64,000 nucleotides of DNA from Diphasiastrum complanatum (GCA_029204225.1 CM055108.1:6077599-6141598); one strand, 5' to 3'. Shown: positions 1 through 12,165, counted from the stretch's first letter. Program-made: numbers and translations. Notes: generated by a model not told the origin, from the sequence alone.

Positions 1-1040
1 ATTGATGAACACTTCAAGCGAAGGGGAATGGTAAAGAGTGATGTTGATCCTAATCTTTACATTCTAAGGCAAGACTCAGATATAGTGTTCATTGTGTTGT
101 ACGTGGATGATTTGATTATTACAGGAAGTAATGAGAGCTTAATTGATGAAATAAAATCAGATCTTTCCAATGCTTTTGACATGAGTGATCTAGGATTGAT
201 GCACTATTGTCTTGGCATTGAAGTATGGCAAAAGGAAGACATGGTCTTTCTTACACAAAGCAAATATGCACGAGATTTGCTTTATAAGTTCAATATGTAG
301 AATTGTAAGCCTTTGAGTACACCTATGGATGTCAACATGAAGCTTACTGCATATCATGAAACTGAGAAAGTGGATGCTTATTTGTATAGACAGCTGGTGG
401 GTAGTTTGATTTATTTGACACACACATGACCTGATATTTCTTATGTTGTTGTGTTGTTAGTCAATTTATGCAAGATCCTAGCCAAGCACACTAGAAGTCT
501 GTTGAATGTATTCTCAGATACATTCGACGGACATTGAATTTTGGTTTGAAGTATGATCAACCTGAAGCGCCAATGTTGGTAGGTTATACAGATGCCGATT
601 GGGCAGGTAATATTGATGACAGAAGATCTACCAGTGGTCATACATTCAGTTATGGTACAGCTACAATTTCATGGAGCAGTAAAAAGCAACCTACATTAGC
701 CTTATCATCAACGGAAGCTGAATATCGAACACTCAGCAATGCTACACAAGAAGCGGTATGGTTACGAAGATTGCTTGTGGATTTAGGTCAACCATAGGTG
801 GATGCGACTACTATATCTTGGGTTAATCAAAGTTGCATTCACCTTGCCAAAAATTCAGTTCTACATGCTCAAACCAAGCACATCGAAATACACTACCATT
901 TTGTTCGAGACAAAATTCTTGATGGAGCCATTGATCTTGTTTTTTGTAAATCTGAAGATCAAATGGCAGATATTTTTACTAAGTCATTAGGTAGATGTAA
1001 ATGTGAGAGGTTTTGTATTCTGATCTGTCATCTCAAATTT
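1..1040 (+). pseudogene. Copia retrotransposon fragment: RT C-terminus and RNase H
   Basis: The window opens inside a Copia-type Pol. The reverse transcriptase catalytic motif YVDD is visible near 100-115, followed by the conserved fingers-to-connection stretch (DLG, CLGIEV). A stop codon at 298-300 interrupts the frame. RNase H follows, with the TDADWAG motif near 590-605, the SWSSKKQ motif near 670 and STEAEY near 708-726. A further stop lies at 795-797, then the C-terminal RNase H part with KHIE and the ADIFTKSL ending near 965-990. Several stops and a frame change around 430-530 mean it is a dead copy. The 5' part lies outside the window and no LTR was recognised downstream. Confidence 0.9.
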
Positions 1041-1100
1041 TGAGGATAACATCGATTTGTCATCTTTTATTGATACTGTTGCTGAAAAGCCATGTGTTGT

Positions 1101-1425
1101 CTACGTACAAAGGGAAAATAGTAAACGAATGTTGCACTGTCTTGAAGTAGACGTTAGAGTCTGAAGTGGTTGATCGATAGCCATGATCGATAAAAAAGTG
1201 TTGATCCTCTGAAACCATGCTCTAGCAGATTGCTTTAAGCCATAAAGGGCTCTGTGTAGTTTGCATACATAATTATTGTTGTCTTCGATAGTATAACCTT
1301 CCGGCTGTATCATGTAGATATCTTCTTAGGGTGTCTGTACATACATTTGATGTAGAGTCTAGATCGACTACATCGGCAAACAACAATCATAAGTCTGATT
1401 AACAATGTGTAACTACTAGACTGAA
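1101..1425 (-). pseudogene. Copia reverse transcriptase fragment, opposite strand
   Basis: On the minus strand, residues of the Copia RT motif around the QPEGY box and the LHRALYGLKQSARAWFQRI stretch are readable at about 1195-1320. It most resembles the RT of the family B elements elsewhere in this window (24313-24516). The catalytic YVDD segment is absent and the frame falls apart on both sides. It sits head-on against the + strand Copia fragment ending near 1040, so at least two insertions are stacked here. Confidence 0.8.
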
Positions 1426-1491
1426 AGTCTCAGTGTAGTCGACATTATGTATCTGTTAAAATCCTCTCACGACAAGTCGAGTTGTTCACTG

Positions 1492-1800
1492 TCCCTTGAG
1501 AAGATCAACCTCAAGAGGAGAAGATCTAGAGCCATTGATGCCTAGATAAGCAACCAAGAAAAGACCAAAAAGAGGAAAAGCAACAAAGATGAACGTTGTG
1601 CAAATCTAGGCTATTCCACGATTCAATCTGAAGCTAAGATTGACAACCTTCGCAAGCCTAGATACCGATTTCTATTTCGTCGCTTAGCCCTCTCCCTGGA
1701 TCGAAGCCCGTTACTACATGACTACTCACCCGGTTGGAGATCCAACCCAACTTTGCCCTCTTGATCGCGACGATTAGAGAGGCACGAAAAGGGTCCAACA
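1492..1800 (+). repeat. 3' part of a Gypsy-type 5' LTR
   Basis: The segment ends in ACA at 1800, four bases before a primer-binding site, as a 5' LTR should. Its first 101 bp (1492-1592) are repeated perfectly at 6633-6733, inside another LTR-like region. I infer that the two are overlapping remnants of the left and right LTR of one element. The left LTR has lost its start, where Copia sequence abuts it, and the right one has lost its end. Full LTR boundaries cannot be proven from this copy alone. Confidence 0.5.
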
Positions 1801-1804
1801 TTTT

Positions 1805-1823
1805 TGGCATCGTTGTCAGGGAG
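1805..1823 (+). promoter_or_regulatory. Primer-binding site, tRNA-Asp type, degenerate
   Basis: The bases TGGCATCGTTGTCAGGGAG match the primer site complementary to the 3' end of plant tRNA-Asp (consensus TGGCGCCGTTGCCGGGGA), typical of Tat/Athila-type Gypsy elements. Nearly all differences are C-to-T or G-to-A, as expected from deamination of methylated cytosines. It starts reverse transcription of the element whose LTR ends at 1800. Confidence 0.6.
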
Positions 1824-1931
1824 ACAATGCTAAGCTACTATTTAGATGGGTTTTAGTTTGCATTTTATTTTGACAGGTTTATTACTCGCCTACAAGCTTT
1901 TCTCATGCTTTTTGTTGCTCTTTTTACTCAA

Positions 1932-2760
1932 AGCTATCATTCGGGAGGTCGGCGAGTTGTAAGACTATTACTTGCTAGTTCTTCCCATCATTTTTCTATT
2001 ACTCGCCTAGCTATAACTCGCCAACTGAGTATTAGTTTTTTCTGTTCATCATTATAACTCGGCATCAGTAAGAGACATCTACACACCTTGATCTACTGTC
2101 TTCTGCCAGATCGACGAGTTATAAATTTATTACTCACCGAATTTTTTTTATTTATTCGACCATTGCCTATCACTCGCCATTACTCGCCCACTGCCTATTT
2201 ATTACTCGCCTACTTCTAAGAAATCAAAAAAATTTCAAAAAATTTGTCTCATCAGCTAATGACTTGACACGCCAATCACTCGCTCAATCGCATACAAGTC
2301 ACCTTTTACTCGCCAAGTCATTTTTTGAAACTTTTTTTAAGCCAACTTTACTGGCCATCAGAGCAGGGTGATTAGCGACCTCAGAGCTATCATTCGGAAG
2401 GTTGGCGAGTTATAAGACTATTACTTGCCAGTTCAAATTTTTCCACCCATTTTCATGTTCCCATCATTTTTCTATTACTCGCCCAACTATAATCGCCAAC
2501 TGAGTTTTAGTTTTTTCTGTTCATCATTATAACTCACCATCAGTACAAAGGCATCTACACACCTTGATCTATTGTCTTCTATCAGACCGACGAGTTATAA
2601 ATTTATTACTCGCCGAATTTTATTTTTTACTCGACCACTATCTATCACTCGCCATTACTCGCCCACTGCCTATTTATTACTCGCCCACTTCTAAAAAATC
2701 AAATGTCTCATTAGCTAATGACTTGACACGCCAATCACTCGCTCAATCGCATACAAGTCA
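1932..2760 (+). repeat. Tandem duplication rich in ACTCGCC motifs
   Basis: Two similar copies of a roughly 370-bp unit lie at 1932-2301 and 2385-2760. Both are packed with the short motif TTACTCGCC and its reverse complement GGCGAGT, spaced irregularly by 10-40 bp. The stretch lies between the primer site and the Gag-like frame and so belongs to the untranslated leader of the Gypsy-like element. No protein-coding signal is seen. The following 2761-3183 is a C/T-rich leader with many CATC words and no gene. Confidence 0.75.
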
Positions 2761-3183
2761 TATCGTTCAGTGCTGGGGGTCAGCGCAGTCCTCCAAACCC
2801 CTACGCTAGGGGGTCACCGGGGATGCCCTAGACCCCACTCTCACCAGCACCATCATAGCCATCTATCACTCATCATTGTTACCATCTACGCCGTTACATC
2901 ATCCATTTTTTTGTGATCATCCCCATCTGTGAAACATCCATCCATCTGTCTGATCATTCATTCCATTGTTGTCCAGTAAAATCTATTAGTTGTGTGTGTT
3001 CCTCTCATCCCTTCATAGCATCAACCACCCACCGGGCACAATCGTGTGCATTTGTTATATCCATTTGTTAAATCCATCTGTTACTCCACCTCTGTTCACA
3101 TCAAAAAAATAAAAAATTGGGACACCATAGTTGTGCAACCCTTGAAGTGATCTCTTGCATCAAGACTACGCTACATTCCATCC

Positions 3184-4442
3184 ATGATTACCGAGTTTGT
3201 AAGACTCTCTTCATTTCAGATGTTTTCTGATGAGACAATTCAGCAATACACCAGACGACTGTACAATCTAGTGAAAAACAAAGATTTACTCAGCCCAAAG
3301 ACCATAATGAAGGACTACTATATTGGACTACTCGATGAGATCAAGTCTGGTATGAAAAAGTTCGCATCCTACACTTCATTGCCACAGATCTGTCAAGATG
3401 CGGTCATTATGGAAAATTTTATCTTGAAGAAGAGCGTAGATCACTCCTATCCAAAAAAACATAGAAATATCGGATGAGAAATCAGAAAAATCTGAAGGTT
3501 CAAAAGCAGACAAGGGAGGAAGGCTATGAATTATCTGGGAGCGCAACAAAGTCTAGCAGATCAGGTGCAACAAATGACCACAAACCTAGTACTTCAAGTT
3601 CTAGTTGTCATCAAACTCAGGCTTGCAAGGCATTTTCTTGAGAAGGACGAATGTACATACTGCTTTGAGAATCATCCAAGTACAAGATGTCCAATCAAGA
3701 ATCCGCGTTTCTTACAAAGACAAAATGCAGAGCAACAAGTTCAACAGCAAGAACTGGTGGTTCAAAGGTCAAAAATAAAATCAAGCCGACAAGGAGCTCA
3801 CCAAGTGGATGGATGTCAAAGTGACCCATCTAAATCACGAGTTTCTCCAACGATCCTGGTCATATCATCTTGCATGTCACCGAACACGGAAGAAGACCAT
3901 AATAGCCTACCGGTTTATTTTTTGGAAATCCTAATGGACGTCCATTACTTGTGTATGCTTATCAACTCCAAGGAGATGGTATACTGCACATGGTACGATG
4001 CTTTGGTTGCGGACGAAGACATCGCCAAGCCGAATGTCCACATTGAGGTGATCCATCAACATTCGAACCTATATGTGGACAATGCGGAGTTAACCATCCA
4101 TGCTTGGATTGTCCAATGTGGAACTCACAAATAGTCAGGAGGCATTTGGCATATGTAGATCTACATGCACATGTGTTGTCTAGTCCACACACAGACTTTA
4201 TGTGCTATAAGCAAAAAATCTTAGTGCCACCTGGGTATGAAACAAATGAGAACGAAATCAATTTGACAAAAGTTCCAAAGTACGCCGATGCATCCATGGG
4301 CATACCGACAAGAACATCACAGAAGATAAAGCTGATAGAATCTATCAAGCCAATGGTAGTTGAGGAAATCAAGAAATTGGCAACTGATGAAGTCAAGAAA
4401 TTGGCAACCGATGAAGTCCAGAGGATTTTACCAAGTCTCTGT
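3184..4442 (+). pseudogene. Decayed Gag-like frame of the Gypsy-like element
   Basis: The first open stretch (3184-3474) resembles the helical capsid part of Gypsy Gag (FSDETIQQYTRRLYNL). A stop at 3475-3477 and frame changes to about 3600 cross a Ser/Lys-rich linker. The frame starting at 3526 then carries a zinc-knuckle-like motif CTYCFENHPSTRC (CX2CX3HX4C) near 3652-3690, the same spacing as in the Gypsy Gag at 21427-22926. A frame at 4104-4445 ends in KKLATDEV repeats. No protease, integrase or reverse transcriptase follows before the 3' LTR-like region, so the element looks non-autonomous. The middle part (3840-4130) is not recognised. Confidence 0.5.
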
Positions 4443-4445
4443 TAA

Positions 4446-5300
4446 CGAATTCCAGAGAATCACCAGATGCCGAGCCAAGCTGAAACGTAGAGCATCTCTC
4501 ACCCACCAAGACCGAGGAGGTCTCAGAAGGAGGAGAGCAGAAGAAGCTGAGAGCCGAGCATGAGAGCCGAGGATTACTAGCTAGGATGACAAATTATTTC
4601 TATGTGAGCCTACATGGTGAATCCCAGAGAAGGAATGACCATGTAGGAGTTAGTAATGTTCCTAGGTAATGTAAATAACTGTAGGCCCTTCTTAAATAGA
4701 TTAGAGTGAGCCACCTTTTGATGGTGACCTCTAGTGGAAGGGCTATTTCCACATGTAATTTCTAAATTAGTGGAATTGCCACTTAGGCTCCACATGGGCA
4801 GCCCTCTTGCTTATTTAAGGGCCTCCCTCTATTGTGAGGGAGCTTTTATTGTATTGTCATTCTCTTGCACAAATATAGAAGTTCTTCCACGAGTTCTTGA
4901 CAATTGAGAAGCTCCTTGTTCATGGCTATTGTCTTGAGTGAAGTTCCTATGAACATGCTTTGATTTCTTGTTGTGGTTGTGGATTAATTAGATTTCTTGC
5001 TTTCTTTCTGGCAATGTGGAATGTAGATGTGGATTAGCTTTCTTGTTTCTTGTTTATGTAATTTCAGTCTGCAGGTAAACTATATAGGCTGAGATTGTGA
5101 ATCTGATCTTGCATATTCATCAACAATCATGTCCTTGATTGTTCTTGGGTATTCCAAGCATCAAGAAATGGGTGTTTCTTGATTATTGAGATGCTAGTAT
5201 GTTGTAGGTAGTTAGTTTCTTGATTCTTGTTTCTTGTTGTGTAGTTTAATCTTGATGCTTTTATGCTTCCTGACTTCTTAGAGTAGTTTGGTAGATAGAT
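4446..5300 (+). other. Non-coding stretch with an LTR-like promoter block
   Basis: No gene is seen. Around 4790-4870 a CTTATTTAAGGG TATA-like box, a short inverted repeat (CCTCCCTC / GAGGGAG) and a TTTTATTGTATTG run look like the U3-R part of an LTR, possibly a solo LTR or a second element buried in the Gypsy-like one. No matching partner LTR was found in the window, so this rests on general appearance only. The rest is T-rich. Confidence 0.3.
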
Positions 5301-6185
5301 TTGTAGATTGCTCTCTAATTCAGAATATTAATTTGTGCTCAAGCAAGAATTGGTTGCATGGCTTGTAAATGCATGTAGCTGGATTGGACGAAACTGTTTC
5401 ATCCCATTGACAGGCTGGGAATTCAAATGTTGAACTGACAAATAATCTGTCCGGAAAGAGTTCTAAACAAGTGGACCCAACTGAAAAGAACCGAGTTCTA
5501 GAAATGGGTAGAAACACCCAGTTTCCAGAGCGGAAACCACCAACGAAGAAGAGATAAAAAGATAAACCGTGTTCACAGATTTTGGCTGGAATCTGTGAAC
5601 AATCTCTTGGTACAATCATTACAGAGATTTCTTGTTGATGAATTACAAAGGGAGCCTATGTCAACATAGCAACTTGAAGGCAACTCAGCAGAAAGTTCGA
5701 AGAAAAGTGCGACCACATAGCCTTCAATTGGGAACTGCAATACCAAGGGGGAGACTAAGATTGATGATTGCCCTTCAATGAGCAAGATTCAACCAAATTT
5801 TGAATGTTCCACAAAACAACAGACCACCAACACAGTGTCAAATCCGGATATATCCATTCTTAAAAGGTCAAATCCATGGAAATTCAAGCCCAAAAAGGCC
5901 AATTGTACAACAAGAACCAACACCTACAATGTCTACGCCTTGTCCTCAATTGGTAAGATTGACTACCTAAGAAAGTCTTCAGGTTAAAGCACACCACAAA
6001 AATCTCGATAGACTAAGCAGCCAAGCGAGCACGTCCTACCCACATTACGAATTGAGAGAGACCACAACAATACCACTGGGAGAATTAGCGCCAATCTATC
6101 GGGATCAATATCAACCAACTTTATCATGGGAATCGTTGATGATAGAGAGTCGGAAGTATTAGAAATAGGTGACCAATTGGCATCC
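5301..6185. other. No recognisable gene
   Basis: Short frames on both strands (for example 5320-5619 on the minus strand) have no recognisable motif and look like chance. The stretch lies between the Gag-like frame and the 3' LTR-like block. A short purine run AAGGGGGAGA near 5748 could be an old polypurine tract. Confidence 0.35.
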
Positions 6186-6733
<548 letters not shown>

Positions 6734-7974
6734 TACCAGCTTTCTAATACTTTTTTTGAGTGGTTATATCTTGCTGATTTTTTGGCAAGCTCCAGTTTCT
6801 TGTTAATGAAAGAAAGATTTCATTTTCATAGTCCAAACACCCAATAATTGTTGTATGTTTGTTGTGAAATTTCTTTAAAGAGTTGTAGAAACTTTTCTAG
6901 AGGCTATAAAAGTGTTTATATAGCAAAGATAAAATTGCCTCCAATATGAGTTTGGGACCTTATTTGGCTAAATTGGACATCATAGCCACTACTACAAACC
7001 TCACCATTAACAAGGCTATCACGAGTGTTTATGCCCTTTTATTGACTATCCTAATGAACTAATCTTATTCTAATTTACCAACATGGATACATTTATCAAC
7101 ATTTATTGAACACACGGGGTAATTACATTCTGAACATGACACAATGTCCATAGTGAAACTTGTAACTTATTATGTTGCATAAAAACATCATAAACAAATT
7201 TCAAAAGAACATTACAATTTGTAACAAGTGAGAAAGTGTGACCCAAAAACAGAGTTATAAAATAGATTTGCCTTGCCTTTACGCTTAGGAAAAGTCTATT
7301 TAGTTACCTTAAGACCTAGTTTAACGAACATTCTATAGTGCAACATAACACCTGCAATATCTAGCTATTGGCAACCATATGAATGTTCAATTGCTTAAAG
7401 AGAATTGTACCTTGGTGCTCCCATAGTTATTTGGAAGCCGTTTTTTAGAGAATTCGTCATGGTTGTGCAAAGAGCTATACCCTATATTGGAGAAAATGTG
7501 ATTTGTGGCTATCAAGGGGTACCGCATTGTTCCTCAATAGGGTTTCTTTGAAACCCCTAAACTATGTGGTCACTAAAAGAAAACCTCCCAAAATGTTGTA
7601 AAGAGGGAAATTTGGAATTGTCTAGAGAGAGTGTGTGTTTTTTTTTTGTCTGGTAAAGGATCATGACACAGATTCAAATCTCCATAAGATTTTACAAGAT
7701 CCATGGAAAAGAAGTTACATGTTTTACAAGCATGTGATCATTGTTGGTCATCTAACATAAAAAGTAGCAATATGTACAACTTTGCTTGTTGACATTGGAG
7801 TAAGGTGGGACATCCATAAGCATCACCATTTAACATATGATTTATGATGCTTCTAGTAACTTTCAAACTATAATGGGCCCTTCTGTTAAATACACAAGCC
7901 TAAGAAAAAGAGGGAAGATCCTATTCCTTGTGTCCCCTTCACAAAAAATTACAATACAATAGTGCAATGATCGG
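6734..7974. other. No recognisable gene
   Basis: AT-rich sequence on both strands without domains, tRNA-like folds or LTR ends that I can recognise. A run of nine T at about 7639 and short degenerate words are all that stand out. Confidence 0.6.
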
Positions 7975-8830
7975 TCAAAAGCAGGTACTTCTATAACCTC
8001 CACTAAGCAACGAATCTGCATCACACTCCACGACAATTGCATGTCTACCTGTAGCCATGCAGCCGCTTGGTGGAGTGCTCCACACTCTACAATAATGGCA
8101 TAAAAAACCCAACAACTCCATGACAATTGCATGCCCATCCGTCCAGTGACTCCACACCTACAAACGGATCAAGCATCAACGCGCCCACTTTGTAGAAAAT
8201 GCGGCTTTTCTTCGTGACTTTTAATTCCGGGAAATGGTCTGTCTGTGACACAATCCGATGATAACCAGTGCCAACAAAAATCTGTAACAATGCTCATAAC
8301 GTGGTGAAGGCAGTTTTTATGCTGTGGAAGCCTAAAAATCCCTGATCTGCTCTACCACACAAGTCTAAAACAAAAGTTAGATTCAAAGCTATTTGCCTAA
8401 GTCGAATCATAAAACATGTATGTGTGAAAACCCAATACAACGAGGACTAGTTACTTACGCTACGGCCATATGTGCTAAACCAAATAGCTCAATTCCCTCT
8501 ATGCTGACGCACTGGGTGATTTGGCGTAATGATATGTGTCTGTTTCCATGAAAAATATCAGAATGTCGTGTTGAAAGCAAAGACTACTTCATATCTGCAC
8601 TGGTTAACTGCAAAGCGGTCAAAACAAGGACTACCCGCAGTGGAAGATTCCTGACGGATCATGAGCCATTAATTTTGTCAAGAAATCCAGGATCACAAAA
8701 TCCACACTGTCTGCCATAGTCTTGCTCTCTTGTACATCGCGCCCGCACATATATGATATATCCAAACGGGTTCTACCATATCTAATCCGAGAATCTTGGC
8801 CATCTTATCTTTGATTCTTAGCCATCTCTC
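7975..8830 (-). pseudogene. Decayed DNA amino-methyltransferase-like gene
   Basis: Reading the minus strand and allowing frame changes and stops, blocks of a protein appear in the order expected for a beta-class N4-cytosine/N6-adenine DNA methyltransferase. There is a block around 8690-8640 (VDFVILDF, HDPSGIFHCG), then one around 8620-8450 (NTTF, THIITPNHPV, AIWFSTYG), then SHEEKP at about 8215-8200, then LDPFVG near 8165, which resembles the AdoMet-binding motif LDPFxGxG. GRHAIVVECDADSL near 8050-7995 resembles the acidic motif that follows it. The frame is broken many times, so this is a relic. The family assignment is from motif memory, not a search. Its order of motifs and minus orientation match the fragment at 9722-9892. 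Confidence 0.45.
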
Positions 8831-9721
8831 AACAAAAATAAGAAAGACCTGATCGATCCATTATAATAATGATGGTGGGTGCTATATAGATGAACGCCTC
8901 CTTGCCTCTTTTGGGCCACCCAACTCGCCCATGTCCACATGGATGTAGAGTGTGCTTACTCTCTTTTTTTCCAAAGCTTAGGGATTATTATTATACCAAT
9001 CAAATCATGCAATTGATGATAAGAAGGTAGTCCCACACTCTTTACCATTACTAACAAAGTGCTTTAAGATCAAAAGACATATGTTTTTGTTCAATCGCGG
9101 TTAGAACAAACCTCATTAACAAGCCCGTTAAGTTTTCGAACGACTCTAGTAATGTATCATGATCTAACCCCCTTTTTTTAATAGGAATGTCACCCACTAC
9201 AACAAATAACAACCACCTTCATGATAAGATTAGCAATATATCTATATCCCCATATTAACATCTTAGTTAATGTCATTATAAAATATAAATTCACCTTGCT
9301 ATATCACAATGTGGTTAAGAATCTTTACACTACAAAAATTTGGCATCGATGGCCCTATAACATTTTTTGAAGATTTTTGAGACGCTTGTTTTCTAGAGAC
9401 CGTTAACTAGGTTGTTGGCAAGGATAACATGTTGTTTGCAACCTGCTTGATGAAGCGTCTATAATCTTAGGGCATATTGCATCTTTCTATGAGATGCCTT
9501 GCACAACTTGTTTTTTCAATCCAGCCTTTGTACTCCTTCTTCATCTCTGTCAAAATCCACCACAACAATTGTCGGCGGTTGTGCCACCCAACCATTTGAA
9601 ATCGCAACAAATTTAATTTTATACATATGTTGTTGTTGTTCAAATATAAATGTTGGTTGAGCATAATGAATGTAATGAAGTCAATTGAAGAACATAAATT
9701 TGACACAAAATCATTTTTCCA
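8831..9721. other. No recognisable gene
   Basis: AT-rich spacer between the two methyltransferase-like relics. A 79-codon minus-strand frame (9467-9706) has no recognisable motif. Further decayed parts of the methyltransferase-like gene could be hidden here, but I could not read any. Confidence 0.5.
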
Positions 9722-9892
9722 CTATTTGCAAAACTCCATGATCTGTGTATCCATAACAATGCAAGGTCTGCCAATTGATCTGCATGCCTGAATTGTGGAG
9801 CCACAACCCACCATAGGATCTAGCACCACCCCACCTCGATGACAAAATGTATCCACCAAAAATTGCATCAGCAACTGACTTTTCTCTAGACC
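9722..9892 (-). pseudogene. Second methyltransferase-like fragment
   Basis: The minus-strand frame reads EKSQLLMQFLVDTF, then GGVVLDPMVGCGST near 9830, then ACRSIGRPCIVMDT. This matches the layout of the C-terminal part of beta-class DNA amino-methyltransferases: an EKP-like helix, motif I (DPFxGxGST), then GR followed by a strand ending in an acidic residue. It is open but short (57 codons) and ends at a stop at 9722-9724. It is joined in frame to a Copia Gag piece at 9893-9973. The methyltransferase identity is inferred from motifs only. Confidence 0.5.
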
Positions 9893-9973
9893 TCTCAGAG
9901 ACTTGATTCTAAGCACATAATCTTGTGCATTTTCCTCACTCCTCATGCTTTGAAAAAATTGATTTCTAATCAT
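9893..9973 (-). pseudogene. Copia Gag fragment
   Basis: Twenty-seven codons reading RNQFFQSMRSEENAQDYVLRI match the conserved Gag segment seen in the Copia elements of this window (compare the frames at 13708 and 18476-18676). The fragment is in frame with the methyltransferase-like piece to its left. Whether that is a real fusion or a chance junction of two relics is open. Confidence 0.7.
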
Positions 9974-10006
9974 GAGGACTTAACATTCATTGATGACTTC
10001 AGCTAG

Positions 10007-12165
10007 ATGACAACAACCTATTATTTAGAGAAAAAATCCAAAGTGTTTGACTCTTTCAAGAAGTTCATGGCATTCGCAAAGAGACATACCTCGAAGAAGG
10101 TACAGACCATCAGGTCTGACAATGGGAGTAAGTACAAGAGCAGAGAGTTCTCAGACTTCTGCCAGGAACAAGGAATAGAGCATCAGTTCACTCCTGCATA
10201 CACACTAGAATATAATGGTGTCGTAGAAAGAAGAAACATGACGCTAGTCGAAGGAGCCAGATGCATGATGGCACATGCTCAATTGCCGAGCCAATTTTGG
10301 GTTGAGGCAATAGCTGCAACAGTACACCTGCAAAACATATCAACAACGACATCCCTGGAAAACAAGACACTGTATGAGATGTGGACAGACGAAAAAACTG
10401 ATCTGTCATATGTTCGTGTGTTCGGATGTGCAGCATATAAGCACATACCAAAAGAAAATAGAAGCAAGCTCGATGAAAAGTCGGAGCAAACAACCATGGT
10501 CGAATACTCGAATGGATCACAAAAGAACAAGCTCTACAACCCAACCTCAAAGAAAGTTGTGTCGAGTAGAGATGTAAACTTCGATGAATCCACATTTCTT
10601 GGATTGAAGGAAGAAAAGGGCCATGAGATCTTCACATTGTTGCCAGTTCAAGAGGAAGATCAAGGCCAAACATCAAATCAGAACATCGACCCCCAAACTC
10701 CAGAGCAGAAAGCTGAAGATCAACCTGACAAAGAAGAAATGAACCAACAACGACAAACAGGACCAAGAAGGTCAACAATATAAAGAAGACCTCCAGATCG
10801 ATACACTGACAATTTTCAATGGAGCGAAGATATAGATGTCGAATACTGTAGCTTCATTGAGGAGCCGACAACATATCAACAGGCTACCCAGAGCCTAGAG
10901 AAAGAATTCTGGAAGCAAGCAATGTTATAAGAGATCGAATCAATGAGGCGTGGACACTAGAGCCACTACCCAAAGATAAAAAGATCATCGACTGCAAATG
11001 TTATAAGAGAAAATTCAAATCAAATGCCACTGTCAGATGCTACAAGGCCAGACTTGTCGCCAAGGGCTACACGCAAATGTACGGTATCGATTACTTTGAT
11101 ACCTACTCAAGATGACAAGCATTCGCCTGCTCCTTGCATACGCAACACAATACAATCTAGAAATAGACCAGGTTGATGTTAAAACAGCCTTTCTCCATAT
11201 AGATCTAGAGAAAGAAATCTTCATGAAACAGCCTGAAGGATTCAAAGATCCCGACAATTGACATTATGTTTGTTGGTTACATCGATGTAGTTATGGTCTG
11301 AAGCAAGCATCACGAGCTTGGTACAAGAAGCTCAATAAGCTCGATAGACTTCGTTCCTACACAATCAAACTGTAATGTCTATATAAAGAGAGTAGGAAGA
11401 AGCTTTCTGATTCTAACTATTTTTGTAGATGACTCCCTGATGATAGGAAACTCTCTGATACTAATCAAGAAAACGAAGAGTCAGATTTCTGCAAGTTATG
11501 AGATCACAGATCTGGGAGAAGCAACAAAATATCTTGGGTTGTAGATCAAAAGAAATCAAATAAGAGGAGTGATGCATCTGAGTCAATTATAATGCGTTGA
11601 AAAGGTGCTTAAGAAGTACTAAATGCTGGACTGCAAAGAAAAGGCCACACCAATCATAGTTGGAGCCAAATTGACGAAACAGGATTGCCCGAACACTAAC
11701 AAGGAGAGACGAAATATGGAAGGTAAACCATACCAGAAGTTAATCGGTAGTCTGATATATCTTACAATTTGTACAGGACCCAACTTGGCCTTCCCTGTCT
11801 ACACATTGAGCCGATTCTCCTCGAATCCTAGCATCGCACATCGGCAAATGGCAAAAAGAATTCTCCAATATCTGAAAGGCACCCAAAATATGGGATTGAC
11901 CTACAAAGCAGAAAAAGAAGAAAAAGGATTTAAGCTGCAACACTACAGTGATGCAAGCTGAGCAAGCTGCAAAGACGACAACAAGTCCGTGACAGGAGGG
12001 TGTTCGATAGTGTGCGGAACAACAATCAGCTGGACATGCAAGAAACAAACTTGGTGGCTCAATCCTCATGCAAAGCTGAATATGTTGCAACTTCGAAGAT
12101 GGTGAATGAGGTAATATGGTTGTAGATGATGTTGGAGGCAATTGGTACACAACAAGAAGAAGAGA
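10007..12165 (+). pseudogene. Copia Pol: integrase, RT and RNase H, decayed
   Basis: The frame 10007-10783 covers the integrase core. RSDNGSKYKS carries the second catalytic Asp, and EYNGVVERR near 10208-10235 carries the Glu. It is followed by the linker with the VSSRDVNFDES motif near 10560. The first catalytic Asp lies upstream and is missing. RT follows in several frames: the VDVKTAF-like and QPEGF boxes near 11165-11250, YGLKQASRAWYKKL near 11290-11330, and a VDDS remnant near 11425. The last RT part and RNase H (11623-12160) include PYQKLIGSLIYLT and HYSDAS, then stops. No gag, protease or LTR is attached. It abuts the minus-strand Gag relic at 9973. Confidence 0.88.

Noticed and set aside
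1932-2760. Possible CRISPR-like or satellite array
   Set aside because: The short words are irregularly spaced, occur in both orientations and lie in a plant retroelement leader; no regular repeat-spacer pattern.
2564-2809. 81-codon + frame in the ACTCGCC repeat region
   Set aside because: It falls in the duplicated leader repeat and has no motif; the reading changes between the two copies of the repeat.
7975-8157. Intact small methyltransferase gene
   Set aside because: The motif-bearing frames are short, overlapping and broken by stops; only a relic is supported.
10188-10595. 135-codon minus-strand frame over the Copia integrase
   Set aside because: It is antisense to a clear integrase frame with catalytic motifs and has no motif itself.
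11740-12150. 136-codon minus-strand frame
   Set aside because: Antisense to Copia RT/RNase H; no recognisable domain.
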